NCBI RefSeq assembly: GCF_900111175.1
Contig: NZ_FOGI01000006.1
Coordinates: 438,980 to 502,979 of the forward strand
From: Actinokineospora terrae
GTDB taxonomy: Bacteria; Actinomycetota; Actinomycetes; Mycobacteriales; Pseudonocardiaceae
Length of the DNA: 64,000 nt
Direction of reading: 5' to 3'
Made by a program: the position numbers and the translations under genes. How positions within the stretch are numbered: position 1 is the stretch's first letter; each line of letters starts with the position of its first letter. The notes below the pieces were generated by a model. The model was not told the origin of the DNA. It saw only the letters and a program-made list of their open reading frames with translations, and did no database searches. Of the stretch, positions 26,458 to 35,012 are shown piece by piece.

Positions 26458-27297
26458 GTGGCGGATATCGAGGGGCTGGACGAGCAGGCCGCCCAGGTGG
26501 GGACACACCACCCGGGGTCGGTCGGTCGCGGGCGCGGTGAGCTGCTGCTGCGCCTCACCCTCGTGCTGCTGGTCGTCCTGGTCGCGGCCGCTGTCGTCTG
26601 GGTCGTGCGGATCGCGGACGTCTCCGCGGGCGCGGACACCTCCAGCGAGGTCGAGCCGGTCGCGGTCGACCCCGACTCCGCGGCGCCCGTCGAGGCTGTC
26701 GGTGCCGTCCCGCAGGGTGGCCAGTCCGGCGCCGATCCGTTGCGCGCGTGGGCCGAGCGCCTCGCCAGGGGCACCGAGATCCCCCCTAGGGCGCTGATGG
26801 CCTACGGCAACGCCGAGCTGGCCGTCCGCGCCGCCACGCCGCGCTGCGGGCTGTCCTGGGCCACCCTGGCCGCCATCGGGCGCGTCGAGTCCGACCACGG
26901 CCGCTACGGGGGCGCCGTGCTCGGCGATGACGGCCGCCCGTCGACGCCCATCATCGGGGTGCCGCTGGACGGCACCCCCGGCGTGCGCGCTATCACCGAC
27001 ACCGACGGCGGTACCTACGACGGTGACGCCACCGTGGACCGCGCCGTCGGACCCATGCAGTTCATCCCCTCCACCTGGCGGAAGTGGACCTCGGACGGCA
27101 ACGGCGACGGTGTCGGCGACCCGCAGCAGATCGACGACGCCGCCCTGGCCGCCGCCCGCTACCTGTGCGCGGACGGCCGGGACATGACCAGCGCCAAGGG
27201 CTGGTGGCAGGGCGTGTTCGCCTACAACAACTCCGTGAGCTACGGCCGGCAGGTCTTCGGCCTCGCCGACCGCTACGCCCGCGCCGCGGCAAGCTGA
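26458..27297 (+). CDS. membrane-anchored lytic murein transglycosylase
   Basis: Protein of 279 residues from GTG 26458. A short cytoplasmic N terminus is followed by one membrane helix (about 29-50), a linker, and a transglycosylase domain with the catalytic glutamate E144 in IGRVESDHGRYGG, then AVGPMQFIPSTWRKW and WWQGVFAYNNSVSYG, as in the MltB-like actinobacterial enzymes. It would cut the glycan strands of peptidoglycan outside the membrane. Overall length and layout are typical. It is followed 47 bp later by two small membrane-protein genes on the same strand. Confidence 0.9.
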   Translation: MADIEGLDEQAAQVGTHHPGSVGRGRGELLLRLTLVLLVVLVAAAVVWVVRIADVSAGADTSSEVEPVAVDPDSAAPVEAVGAVPQGGQSGADPLRAWAERLARGTEIPPRALMAYGNAELAVRAATPRCGLSWATLAAIGRVESDHGRYGGAVLGDDGRPSTPIIGVPLDGTPGVRAITDTDGGTYDGDATVDRAVGPMQFIPSTWRKWTSDGNGDGVGDPQQIDDAALAAARYLCADGRDMTSAKGWWQGVFAYNNSVSYGRQVFGLADRYARAAAS

Positions 27298-27344
27298 GAA
27301 CGGCTCTCAGCAAGCCGCCGGTGGCCGCGGGCTAGCATCGGCGG

Positions 27345-27710
27345 GTGCGGGAAGGACCGGGCATCAGGCGCAAACTCCTCGTGGTCGGGGTGTCCCTGCT
27401 CGCGCTCGTGCTGTGCTGCGGCCTGGCCTGGTGGCAGTGGGAGCGGTTCTCCTCGGCCAACGGCACGTTCCAGAACCTGGGCTACGTGCTGCAGTGGCCG
27501 CTGTTCGGGCTGGCCCCCGCCTACATGTTCTGGCGGCTGGGCAAGCTCAGGCAGCGGGAGCAGGACCGGGCGGCCGACGAATCCGCGCAAGAGGCGCCGC
27601 CCGCCCAGCCCAGCGCCGAGGTCGCGGGCACGCACGGCAGTGACGAGGAAGACGACGAGCTCGCGGCCTACAACCGCTACCTCGCCCGGCTGAACCAGGA
27701 GTCCCGATGA
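27345..27710 (+). CDS. small two-helix membrane protein, unknown function
   Basis: Protein of 121 residues from GTG 27345. Two membrane helices (LLVVGVSLLALVLCCGLAWW and VLQWPLFGLAPAYMFWRLG) are followed by an acidic, disordered tail ending in DDELAAYNRYLARLNQES. This layout, with the AYNRYLA end, is conserved in Pseudonocardiales and mycobacterial relatives, where it is sometimes labelled a regulator without proof. The ATGA overlap couples it to the DUF3817 gene. Confidence 0.75.
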   Translation: MREGPGIRRKLLVVGVSLLALVLCCGLAWWQWERFSSANGTFQNLGYVLQWPLFGLAPAYMFWRLGKLRQREQDRAADESAQEAPPAQPSAEVAGTHGSDEEDDELAAYNRYLARLNQESR

Positions 27711-28060
27711 GCATGACCGACGAGGAGAACCCGGCCCAGGCGGTCGCCGCCAAGGGCGTGCGGGGGGCGCTGGCCCGCTACCGGGTGCTGGCCTACGTCG
27801 TCGGCGTCGGCCTGCTCGCGCTAGTGGCGGCCATGGTCGCCAAGTACGCCTTCGACAACGCCACCCCGGTGGCCGTCGTCGGCCCCGCGCACGGGTTCCT
27901 CTACGCGGTGTACCTGCTGACCGCGTTCGACCTGGCGCTCAAGGCCCGCTGGTCGGTCAAGGGCACCCTGCTGGTGCTGGTCGCCGGGATGATCCCGTTC
28001 GTGTCCTTCGTGGTCGAACGCCGGGTCACCCGCAAGACGCAGGCGGGCCAGAAGCTGTAG
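27707..28060 (+). CDS. DUF3817 family membrane protein
   Basis: Protein of 117 residues with three probable membrane helices. The DUF3817 signature is seen as VGPAHGFLYAVYLLTAFDLALKARWS, followed by MIPFVSFVVERRVTR. Coupled to the preceding gene through an ATGA overlap. Convergent with speE; the 33-bp gap shows no strong hairpin. Confidence 0.88.
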   Translation: MSMTDEENPAQAVAAKGVRGALARYRVLAYVVGVGLLALVAAMVAKYAFDNATPVAVVGPAHGFLYAVYLLTAFDLALKARWSVKGTLLVLVAGMIPFVSFVVERRVTRKTQAGQKL

Positions 28061-28093
28061 CCGGCTCCCGGCCCGCCCGTGGGTCGTCCTGGG

Positions 28094-28933
28094 TCAGAGC
28101 GACTTGCGTACGCTGTATGGCGGGATGGTGTTGCCGCGCAGGGCGTCCGCATCGATCGTCTCCGGCCGGTACGGCAGCGTCTCCAGCCGCTCGAGCATCC
28201 GCGCGGTGGTGTCCGGGGTGGACTCGGCGAGTCCGAACAGGAACGCCCACTCGTGCTCGTCGGAGCCGTAGTACACCGTCGAGCCGAACACCTCGTTGAA
28301 CCGGCGCCACGACCGGATGAGCGTCTCGTTGCGCCACATCGTCTGGCAGCCCGCCTGGCACACCACCACGCCGCCCTCGGTCAGCACCGAGCGGCACCGG
28401 GTGAGGAACTCCTCCTCGTAGAGGCGATTGTGCTGGGCGAACTCGGGCCGCTCGTCGGGCAGGTCGACCAGCACGACGTCGTAGCGGTCCTGGGTCTCCG
28501 CCAGGAACTTCCACCCGTCCGCGTAGTGCACCCGCACCGGCCCGTCGTGCGCGACGGCCCTGGCCAGCTCCTCGCTGGTGTAGCCGTAGGGCAGGTGCTC
28601 GGCGCACAGCTCGACGGCCCGCTGGTCGATGTCGACGTGGTCGACGACGCTCGCCCCGGCGGCCACCGAGATCTGCGACACGACGCCCTCGCTGGAGCCG
28701 ACGACCAGCACCCGGTCCAGGGTCCTGGCCAGCAGCAGCGCGGGCACCAGCAGCGCCTCGTGGTAGGTCAGCTGGCTGAACTCGGTGCTCTGCCGGTCGT
28801 CGTCGCAGAACAGGCTCACGCCCTGCGCGGTCGTGCCGATGACCAGGTGCTGGAAGTCGGTGTTGGTGTCCACCAGCACCTCGGGCATGTCCCACGTCCG
28901 GGTGAGGCCGGTGCCCAGCGGTTCGACGATCAT
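28094..28933 (-). CDS. speE: spermidine synthase-like aminopropyltransferase
   Basis: Protein of 279 residues with the spermidine synthase fold, which would move the aminopropyl group of decarboxylated S-adenosylmethionine to putrescine. The N-terminal QSTEFSQLTYHEALLVPALL matches the family. The nucleotide loop reads VVGSSEGVVSQ instead of the usual GGGDG, and the catalytic Asp region reads VLVDLPDERPEF rather than the common DxxDPxGP, so specificity may differ. It is third in an ornithine decarboxylase-speD-speE operon; its start overlaps the speD stop (ATGA). Confidence 0.85.
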   Translation of the reverse strand: MIVEPLGTGLTRTWDMPEVLVDTNTDFQHLVIGTTAQGVSLFCDDDRQSTEFSQLTYHEALLVPALLLARTLDRVLVVGSSEGVVSQISVAAGASVVDHVDIDQRAVELCAEHLPYGYTSEELARAVAHDGPVRVHYADGWKFLAETQDRYDVVLVDLPDERPEFAQHNRLYEEEFLTRCRSVLTEGGVVVCQAGCQTMWRNETLIRSWRRFNEVFGSTVYYGSDEHEWAFLFGLAESTPDTTARMLERLETLPYRPETIDADALRGNTIPPYSVRKSL

Positions 28934-29331
28934 CGAGCGGTCTCCGAAGGTACGGGGTGTCCCCTGTGGACTGTGGTGATCCTGGCGTCGAGCGCCCCGA
29001 GCCGGTCGCGCAGCAGCGCCGCGGCCAGTTCCGGGTCGGCGGTCTCGCCGCAGGTGAAGATGTCGACGAACAGCGACCCGATCTCCGGGTAGGTGTGGAT
29101 GGAGGCGTGCGATTCCGACAGCAGCGCCAGCACCGTCACCCCCTGGGGTTCGAACTGCTTGGCCACCACGTCGCAGATGGTGGCCCCGGCGTCGCGCAGG
29201 GAGGACTCCAGGGTCTCCCGCAGGAAGCCCAGATCATTGAGCAGCAACGGATCGACCCCATCGAACTCGGCCAGCACGTGCCGGCCCGCGAACAAACCCA
29301 CGCCTGGTTCAGGCGCACGGTCATACGACAT
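28930..29331 (-). CDS. speD: S-adenosylmethionine decarboxylase proenzyme
   Basis: Prokaryotic-type AdoMet decarboxylase of 133 residues. It is made as a proenzyme that cuts itself before the serine of LSESHASIHTYPE (E73/S74), creating the pyruvoyl cofactor; the downstream FVDIFTCGE holds the catalytic cysteine. Supplies decarboxylated AdoMet to the SpeE-like enzyme. Between ornithine decarboxylase (23-bp gap, with AGGAGGTAAG before the start) and speE (overlap). Confidence 0.94.
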   Translation of the reverse strand: MSYDRAPEPGVGLFAGRHVLAEFDGVDPLLLNDLGFLRETLESSLRDAGATICDVVAKQFEPQGVTVLALLSESHASIHTYPEIGSLFVDIFTCGETADPELAAALLRDRLGALDARITTVHRGHPVPSETAR

Positions 29332-29354
29332 CTGTCTTACCTCCTGCGAGGAAA

Positions 29355-30521
29355 TCAGCCGACGAACAACGTCGGAAGGGGCGGAAAACCGTTGAACGAC
29401 ACCGAGGAGTAGCTCGCGGTGTACGCGCCCGCGTCGAGGATGTCGACGTGGTCGCCCGCCCGCAGCGCCGTCGGAAGACGATACGGGGTGTTCTGGTAGA
29501 TCACATCATCGCCGTCGCACGTGGGTCCGGCGATGATGACCGGCCCGCTCGGTTCCGCCGGGTGGGCGGTGCGCAGCCGGTAGGCGATGTACTCGTTCTC
29601 GGTCTCGGCCAGCCCCGAGTAGCGACCGATGTCGAGGTAGACCCAGCGGTGCTCGTCGGCGTCGGACTTGCGCGACACCAGCACCACCTCGGTCCTGATC
29701 ACCCCGGCGGTCGCGACGATCGCCCGACCCGGCTCGACCACCAGTTCCACCGGGGAGTCGAAGTGCGCGGCCACCGCGGCCCGGATGGCGGTGGCGTGCG
29801 CGGTCAGCGGCGGCGCCTGCTCCCGGTAGGAGGCCGGGAAGCCGCCGCCGAGGTTGAGCGAGCGGGTCGGCACCCCGGCCTCGGCCAGCCCCGCGGCGAT
29901 GCGGCCCGCCTGGGCGATCCCGGCCGTCCAGGCCGCCGGGTCGGTGTGCTGCGAGCCCACGTGGAAGCAGGCCCCGTCCACCGCGAGCCCCAGGTCAGCG
30001 GCCTTGGTCAGCAACCGCAGCGCCATCTCCGGCGAGCAGCCGAACTTCGCGCCGAACGGCGTGCCCGACGCGGGGGCGTCCACCAGGAACCGGCACCACA
30101 CCCGCGAGCCCGGGGCGTGCTCGGCCAGGTTCGCCAGGTCGCCCTCGGAGTCGAAGGTGAACCGCCGCACTCCACGCCCGTAGGCGTAAGCGATGTCGCG
30201 GGCCTTCTTGATGGGGTTGCCGTAAGAGATCGCGGACGGGTCGGCGCCCTGCGCCAGGCACAGATCGATCTCGCCGGTGCTCGCCACGTCGAAGGAGGAC
30301 CCCTCGTGGACGAGGGTCCGGACCAGTTCGGGCGCCGGGTTCGCCTTCACGGCGTAGAAGATGGTGGCCTCGGGCAGCGCCGCGCGCATCGCGCGGTAGT
30401 TGGTCCGCACCACTTCGAGGTCCAGCACCAGGCATGGCGTCTCGGGCGCGCGATCGTCGAGGAACGCGCGCAGCCGGGTGGACAGCCCCGGTGACCCCAC
30501 AGAGTCGAGCACGGCGTGCAC
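29355..30521 (-). CDS. ornithine/lysine decarboxylase, alanine-racemase fold
   Basis: PLP-dependent decarboxylase of about 388 residues (group IV). The PLP lysine K59 is in IFYAVKANPAPELVR, followed by FDVASTGEIDL, CFHVGSQHTDP, the PLP-phosphate glycine loop LNLGGGFPASY and the C-terminal catalytic cysteine in GPTCDGDDVIYQ. It should make putrescine (or cadaverine) for the following speD and speE. I chose GTG 30521; the frame stays open to 30626 but overlaps the divergent transporter start. The short divergent gap 30522-30624 should hold both promoters. Confidence 0.9.
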   Translation of the reverse strand: MHAVLDSVGSPGLSTRLRAFLDDRAPETPCLVLDLEVVRTNYRAMRAALPEATIFYAVKANPAPELVRTLVHEGSSFDVASTGEIDLCLAQGADPSAISYGNPIKKARDIAYAYGRGVRRFTFDSEGDLANLAEHAPGSRVWCRFLVDAPASGTPFGAKFGCSPEMALRLLTKAADLGLAVDGACFHVGSQHTDPAAWTAGIAQAGRIAAGLAEAGVPTRSLNLGGGFPASYREQAPPLTAHATAIRAAVAAHFDSPVELVVEPGRAIVATAGVIRTEVVLVSRKSDADEHRWVYLDIGRYSGLAETENEYIAYRLRTAHPAEPSGPVIIAGPTCDGDDVIYQNTPYRLPTALRAGDHVDILDAGAYTASYSSVSFNGFPPLPTLFVG

Positions 30522-30624
30522 TGTAATACCGACCTGGCCGCAACCGGAGGGGCAGCCTGCCACCGACTCGATCACACTAGCCGTACCATCGCGCCCGAGG
30601 GACCCCGATCCGATGGGAGTCGAC

Positions 30625-31899
30625 ATGGCGGTGACACCACGGATCCGGGTCGGCTACGCGCTCGGATCGCTTGCCACGGGGGCGTTCGCGACCGTACCCG
30701 GTCTGCTGCTCCTGCCGTTCCTGACCGACCGGCTCGCCGTCCCGGCCGCCGTCGCCGGTGTGCTGGTGTTGGTGCCCAAGGCGTGGGATGTGGCGTTCAA
30801 CCCGATCGCCGGTCGAATCAGTGACCGGGCAACGCATCGGCTCGGTCCGCGCCGCCCGTTCCTGCTGCGCGGCGGCCTCGCCCTGGCCGCCCTGTTCACC
30901 GCCATGTTCCTGCCCCCGCTGTTCGGCACCCCGCTCGGCGACGGCGCCTGGGTCGCGGTGTCCTTCCTGGCCTGCGCGACCGCGTTCGCCTTCTTCCAGG
31001 TCCCCTACGTCGCCATGGCCGCCGAGCTCACCGACGACTACCACGACCGCACCCGCCTGATCGCCTGGCGCGTCGCGGCTCTCGCCGTCGCCATCCTCCT
31101 CTGCGGAGCGGGCGCCCCTCTCCTGCGCGACTCCCCGGGCGGCTACCGCGTCATGGCCGTCGCCGTGGCCCTCCTGATAGTGCTCGGCACCCTGGGCGTC
31201 TACATCGGTACCGCGACCGCCCCTGTTGCGCGCGTCACACCTACGGGCGCCCGCTTTCCGGAGCTCCTCGCGGCGGTCCGGTCGTCGCGGCCCTTCCGGC
31301 TGTTGCTGCTGACCTTCGTCATCCAGGCTGTCGGCATCGGCACGCTCTTGGCTGGAGTGGACTACCTGGCTCGGGTTGTACTCCGGGATCCCGGTGCCCA
31401 GACCCCGTTGTTCGCCGCGTTCGTTGCGCCTGCGCTTTTGGTGATGCCTTTGTGGCAGGTGGTTGGGCGTCGGTGGGGGAAGCGGGTGGGGTATCAGGTG
31501 GCGACGGTGTTGTTCGCCGTGTCGGTCGGGTTGGTTGCGTTCGTGCCCGCGATGCCTGTGCTGGTGGGGTTGGTGGGGGTTGCCGGGGTGGCTTACGCGG
31601 GGTTGCAGGTGTTTCCGATGGCGATGTTGCCGGATGTGATCTCGGCTGAGGAGCGGCGGGCGGGGGTGGTGCGGGCTGGGGTGTTCTCGGGGGTGTGGAC
31701 GGCGGGGGAGACGGTGGGGTTGGCGTTGGGGCCTGGGGTGTTTGGGGGGTTGTTGGGGTTGGGTGGGTATGTGTCGGGGGGAGTGGTGCAGGGGGAGGGG
31801 GTGGGGGTGGCTGTGGTGGTGGGGTTCAGTGTGGTGCCTGCGGTGTTGGTGGGGGGTACGGTGGTGTTGTTGTCCTTTGTGGAGGGTGGGCGGGGGTAG
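30625..31899 (+). CDS. MFS transporter of the GPH (sugar:cation symporter) type
   Basis: Integral membrane protein of about 424 residues with twelve probable helices. GPH-type marks are PKAWDVAFNPIAGRISDRAT near helix 2-3, GPRRPFLLRGG and FFQVPYVAMAAELTDDYHDRTRL. ATG 30625 has GGGAG upstream; ATG 30613 is the alternative. The first half has normal high GC3; the last 450 bases switch to G-rich codons (GTG, GGG, TTG) in an extreme way. Divergent from the polyamine operon; a polyamine or sugar substrate cannot be decided. Confidence 0.85.
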   Translation: MAVTPRIRVGYALGSLATGAFATVPGLLLLPFLTDRLAVPAAVAGVLVLVPKAWDVAFNPIAGRISDRATHRLGPRRPFLLRGGLALAALFTAMFLPPLFGTPLGDGAWVAVSFLACATAFAFFQVPYVAMAAELTDDYHDRTRLIAWRVAALAVAILLCGAGAPLLRDSPGGYRVMAVAVALLIVLGTLGVYIGTATAPVARVTPTGARFPELLAAVRSSRPFRLLLLTFVIQAVGIGTLLAGVDYLARVVLRDPGAQTPLFAAFVAPALLVMPLWQVVGRRWGKRVGYQVATVLFAVSVGLVAFVPAMPVLVGLVGVAGVAYAGLQVFPMAMLPDVISAEERRAGVVRAGVFSGVWTAGETVGLALGPGVFGGLLGLGGYVSGGVVQGEGVGVAVVVGFSVVPAVLVGGTVVLLSFVEGGRG

Positions 31900-31979
31900 G
31901 CGGCTCTCGTTCTCGCCTGCGGCGTCGACGATCAACGGCTCGCCTTCGGCATTGCGCTGGAGCGCGATTCAAGTGACAA

Positions 31980-32121
31980 GCTCGATGGGGCGAACTTGTT
32001 TTGTGCGGGGCCCCTACGACACTCGGGCAGAACCGCAAAGCAGGGGCCGAAAAGCAGGCCCTGCCGCGAACGACGCTACGTGTGCCGTCCCCCCGCACAA
32101 AACAAGTCCGCCCCATCGAGC
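31980..32121. repeat. hairpin element with 31-bp inverted arms
   Basis: Left arm 31980-32010 and right arm 32091-32121 are reverse complements with one mismatch (arm core GATGGGGCGAACTTGTTTTG). Eighty bases separate them. A related single arm is at 24802-24839. There is no ORF inside, so this is a non-autonomous repeat (REP/MITE-like) or a structured RNA. It fills most of the gene-free stretch 31900-32241. Confidence 0.8.
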
Positions 32122-32190
32122 AGGGTTGGCACCAGCGACTCCGAGGAGCGCGTGGTTGGCCGACGTCTGTGGGGGCCGGGGAGAGAGGGT

Positions 32191-32231
32191 GGTTGTCCGG
32201 CCCGGGGGTGTGTGCGCCGGGCCGGACAACC
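32191..32231 (-). terminator. strong hairpin terminator of actP
   Basis: Perfect 15-bp stem GGTTGTCCGGCCCGG/CCGGGCCGGACAACC with an 11-nt loop, 10 bases past the actP stop. Confidence 0.85.
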
Positions 32232-32241
32232 GGGGGGTGGA

Positions 32242-33828
32242 TTAGCGGCCGATGCCGGTGAGGGCTCGGACTTCCATTTCTCGGGCTTTGGCGGGGTCGG
32301 CTTTGTCGCGGCTGAGGATGGTGCCGAGGTAGCCGGCGATGAAGGAGATGGGGATGGAGATGATGCCGGGGTTGGAGAGGGGGAAGAGGTGGAAGTCCAC
32401 ACCGGACAGGATGGAGGTGGGGGCGCCGGATAGCACAGGGGAGAAGAAGACCAGGACTAGGCAGGAACCCAGGCCGCCGTACATGGCCCAGAGGGTGCCG
32501 GTGGTGTTGAAGCGCTTCCAGAACAGCGAGTACAGCAGCGTCGACAGGTTGGCCGATGCGGCGAAGGCGAAGGCCAGGGCCACCAGGAAGGCGACGTTCT
32601 GGCCGTTGGCCAGGATGCCGCCGAGGATGGCGAGGATGCCGATGACCAGGGCGGTGATGCGGGCGACGCGGACCTCGGAGATGGGGTCGGCCTTGCCGCG
32701 GCGCAGGATGTTGGCGTAGACGTCGTGGGCGAAGGAGGCGGAGGCGGTGATGGTGAGGCCCGCGACGACGGCCAGGATGGTGGCGAAGGCGACGGCGGCG
32801 ACGATTCCCATCAGGACGGTGCCGCCGATCTCGAAGGCCAGCAGCGGGGCCGCGGCGTTCTCCCGGCCGGTGGCGGCCAGGATGCGCTCCGAGCCGACCA
32901 GGGCCGAGGCGCCGTAGCCGATGATCAGGGTGGCGCCGTAGAACACCGTCATCATGCCGACCGTCCACACCACCGAGATCCGGGCCTGGCGGGCGTCGGG
33001 CACCGTGTAGAACCGCATCAGCACGTGCGGCAGACCGGCGGCGCCCAGGATCAGCGCGACCGAGAGCGAGATGAAGTCCAGGGTGCTGATCGGGGTGGCG
33101 CCGTACTGCACGCCGGGGTCGAGGATCTTCTCGCCCTTGGTGTTGTTCGCCGCGGCCTGCTCCATCAGCGCGGTCAGGCTGAAGCCGAACTTGCCGAGCA
33201 GGAACACCGTCATCAGCACCACGCACAGCAGCAGCACCACGGCCTTGATGATCTGCACCCACGTGGTGCCCTTCATCCCGCCGACCAGCACGTAGAACAC
33301 CATGATCAGGCCGACTACGCTGATCACCAGCGCCTGCCCGCCCTTGGTGTGCACGTCGAGCAGCAGCGCCACCACCGCGCCCGCGCCCGCCATCTGGGCC
33401 AGCATGTAGAACAGCGAGATCACCAGGGTCGAGGTCGCCGCCGCGGCGCGGACCGGGCGCTGGCGCATCCGGAACGCCAGCACGTCGCCCATGGTGAACC
33501 GGCCGGTGTTGCGCACGAGCTCCGCGATCAGCAGCAGGTTCACCAACCAGGCCACCAGGTAGCCGATCGAGTACATGAACCCGTCGTAGCCGTGGATCGC
33601 GATCGCGCCCGCGACCCCGAGGAACGACGCCGCGGAGAGGAAGTCGCCGGAGAGGGCGACACCGTTCTGCACGCCGGTGAGCCCGCCGCCCGCCGCGTAG
33701 TAGTCGGTCGTGGAGCTGCCGCGGGAGCCGACCCGGTAGACCACGAACAGCGTGATCACCACGAAAGCGCCGAACACCACCGAGTTGAGGACCGGGTCGC
33801 CGACCTGGCCTTGGGCGAGGACGCTCAT
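32242..33828 (-). CDS. actP: sodium:solute symporter, acetate permease type
   Basis: SSS-family transporter of 528 residues, start ATG 33828 with GGAGG upstream. Family marks are TTDYYAAGGGLTGVQNGVALSG, SGDFLSAASFLGVAG, YVLVGGMKGTTWVQIIKA, PHVLMRFYTVPDARQAR and AVVAGLTITASASFAHDVY, in the order known for ActP and related monocarboxylate carriers. About 13 membrane helices. Coupled to the DUF485 gene by an ATGA overlap, the usual partner of actP. It likely imports acetate or pyruvate-type acids with Na+. Confidence 0.92.
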   Translation of the reverse strand: MSVLAQGQVGDPVLNSVVFGAFVVITLFVVYRVGSRGSSTTDYYAAGGGLTGVQNGVALSGDFLSAASFLGVAGAIAIHGYDGFMYSIGYLVAWLVNLLLIAELVRNTGRFTMGDVLAFRMRQRPVRAAAATSTLVISLFYMLAQMAGAGAVVALLLDVHTKGGQALVISVVGLIMVFYVLVGGMKGTTWVQIIKAVVLLLCVVLMTVFLLGKFGFSLTALMEQAAANNTKGEKILDPGVQYGATPISTLDFISLSVALILGAAGLPHVLMRFYTVPDARQARISVVWTVGMMTVFYGATLIIGYGASALVGSERILAATGRENAAAPLLAFEIGGTVLMGIVAAVAFATILAVVAGLTITASASFAHDVYANILRRGKADPISEVRVARITALVIGILAILGGILANGQNVAFLVALAFAFAASANLSTLLYSLFWKRFNTTGTLWAMYGGLGSCLVLVFFSPVLSGAPTSILSGVDFHLFPLSNPGIISIPISFIAGYLGTILSRDKADPAKAREMEVRALTGIGR

Positions 33829-34235
33829 CGGCCCGCCTCCGCGCGCTCGTGCAGCCGGGCCACCGCGGGGTCGATGCGGCGCCGCGCCCACCGCGCGTAC
33901 ACGGTGGTGATGGCGATGGTCGAGGCGAACTGGGCGAAGCCGAGCACCAGGCCCACGCTGATCGACCCGGTCAGCCTGGTCGCCATGAACTCGTGCGCGT
34001 AGGCGGCCAGCAGCACGTAGGACAGGTACCAGAGCAGGAACAGCGCGGTGAGGGTGAAGACGAACCGGCGGAACCGCGCCCGCAGCACGGTGAACTCCGG
34101 GCTGCGGTGGATCGCGTCGAAGTCCGGCCCGCTCGCGCCGCCGGTGCCCGCCCGGCCGTCGATGCCGCCGAAGGTGGCCGAGGGTGTCGGTGGCGCGGTG
34201 CTGGACGCCGCCCGGCGTCCGACGACCTGGGTCAT
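33825..34235 (-). CDS. DUF485 membrane protein, actP partner
   Basis: Protein of 136 residues from ATG 34235 (GGAGGAAAAGC upstream). A disordered N terminus leads to IHRSPEFTVLRARFRRFVF and two membrane helices (TALFLLWYLSYVLLAAY, ISVGLVLGFAQFASTIAITT), the DUF485 layout. It overlaps actP by four bases and is probably its small accessory subunit. Confidence 0.92.
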   Translation of the reverse strand: MTQVVGRRAASSTAPPTPSATFGGIDGRAGTGGASGPDFDAIHRSPEFTVLRARFRRFVFTLTALFLLWYLSYVLLAAYAHEFMATRLTGSISVGLVLGFAQFASTIAITTVYARWARRRIDPAVARLHERAEAGR

Positions 34236-34485
34236 GCTTTTCCTCCGCAATGGTGGGGGCGGCGTCGACCTAGGGGTGGAAACGCGCGCGGTGGCGTTCC
34301 TCGGGCGGCGCCGGGGTGATTTCCCCGAATGCGCGGTGGTCGCGCTCCAGGGGGCGGGCGCCATGGTAGCCACGAATGCGGCGGCCGTGCCAATGGTTGT
34401 CCACAGAGGCGGGGCCGGTTGTCGCGTCGGCGCCGCGGGTCACCGAACGGTACCGGTTCGGCCGCGAGTCGGCCGGGTCAATCGG

Positions 34486-34503
34486 TTCACACTTAGTGGT
34501 GAA
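34486..34503. promoter_or_regulatory. candidate operator dyad in the actP/cvn gap
   Basis: TTCACACTTAGTGGTGAA holds the 5-bp dyad TTCAC/GTGAA and a nested CACT-T-AGTG. A second dyad, CCGAAC/GTTCGG with 7-nt spacer, is at 34443-34461. Both lie 210-270 bases upstream of the DUF485-actP operon. The gene-free stretch 34236-34958 also holds a possible -10 (TAGCAT, 34802-34807) for the cvn operon. Confidence 0.3.
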
Positions 34504-34958
34504 TTGCCGGGTCACTCGGTGTCCCTTCAGGAGGGTGGAAACCGGTTGCCGTCCCCGCACCGGGGGAGATCCACTGTGGTCCGACCGGCGTCTGCCCTGG
34601 TCACGGCCGATCGCGCGGCGTGATCCCGGCACACCACCCGGGGGAATACCCGATCGAGCGATCAAGGCGGAAATTCAATGCAAAGCGTGACCGATTCCCG
34701 CAATTGATCTTCCAGTTGCCCGCCCGGGTGGCGAGATCACCCACCGCCCCGGCCATTCTCGCAGGTCAACGGGAATGGAGAGGAAGATCGCCGGATCGGG
34801 GTAGCATCGACACTCAAGTTCTCGCCGAAGCCGCGCCGATGTCGGAAGGGTCATCGACGCGGTACGGGGAATCGGCGCACCGCTGGTTTCACAGTCCTGA
34901 TAGGACGCCGCGGGTCGCGCTGTGCCACGCGGATTCGTCTCGGAGGGAGATCGACGCG

Positions 34959-35012
34959 GTGAGGGTGTTATTCCTACGACGACCGCGGGCCGACTCGGGG
35001 GTCCGCGGGTGA
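34959..35012 (+). CDS. possible 17-codon leader ORF of the cvn operon
   Basis: GTG 34959 has the strong ribosome-binding site GGAGGGAG 10-17 bases upstream. The peptide (VRVLFLRRPRADSGVRG) ends in TGA 35010-35012, which overlaps the proposed cvnA start GTG 35009 as GTGA. It may serve only to couple translation. No amino acid runs that would suggest attenuation. Confidence 0.4.
   Translation: MRVLFLRRPRADSGVRG

Noticed and set aside
31980..32121. Insertion sequence
   Set aside because: The inverted arms resemble transposon ends, but only 80 bases lie between them and no transposase frame or clear target duplication is visible.
34620..35012. A 130-codon frame upstream of cvnA
   Set aside because: The N-terminal part has non-coding composition and runs through the probable promoter; only the last 17 codons have a good start signal.
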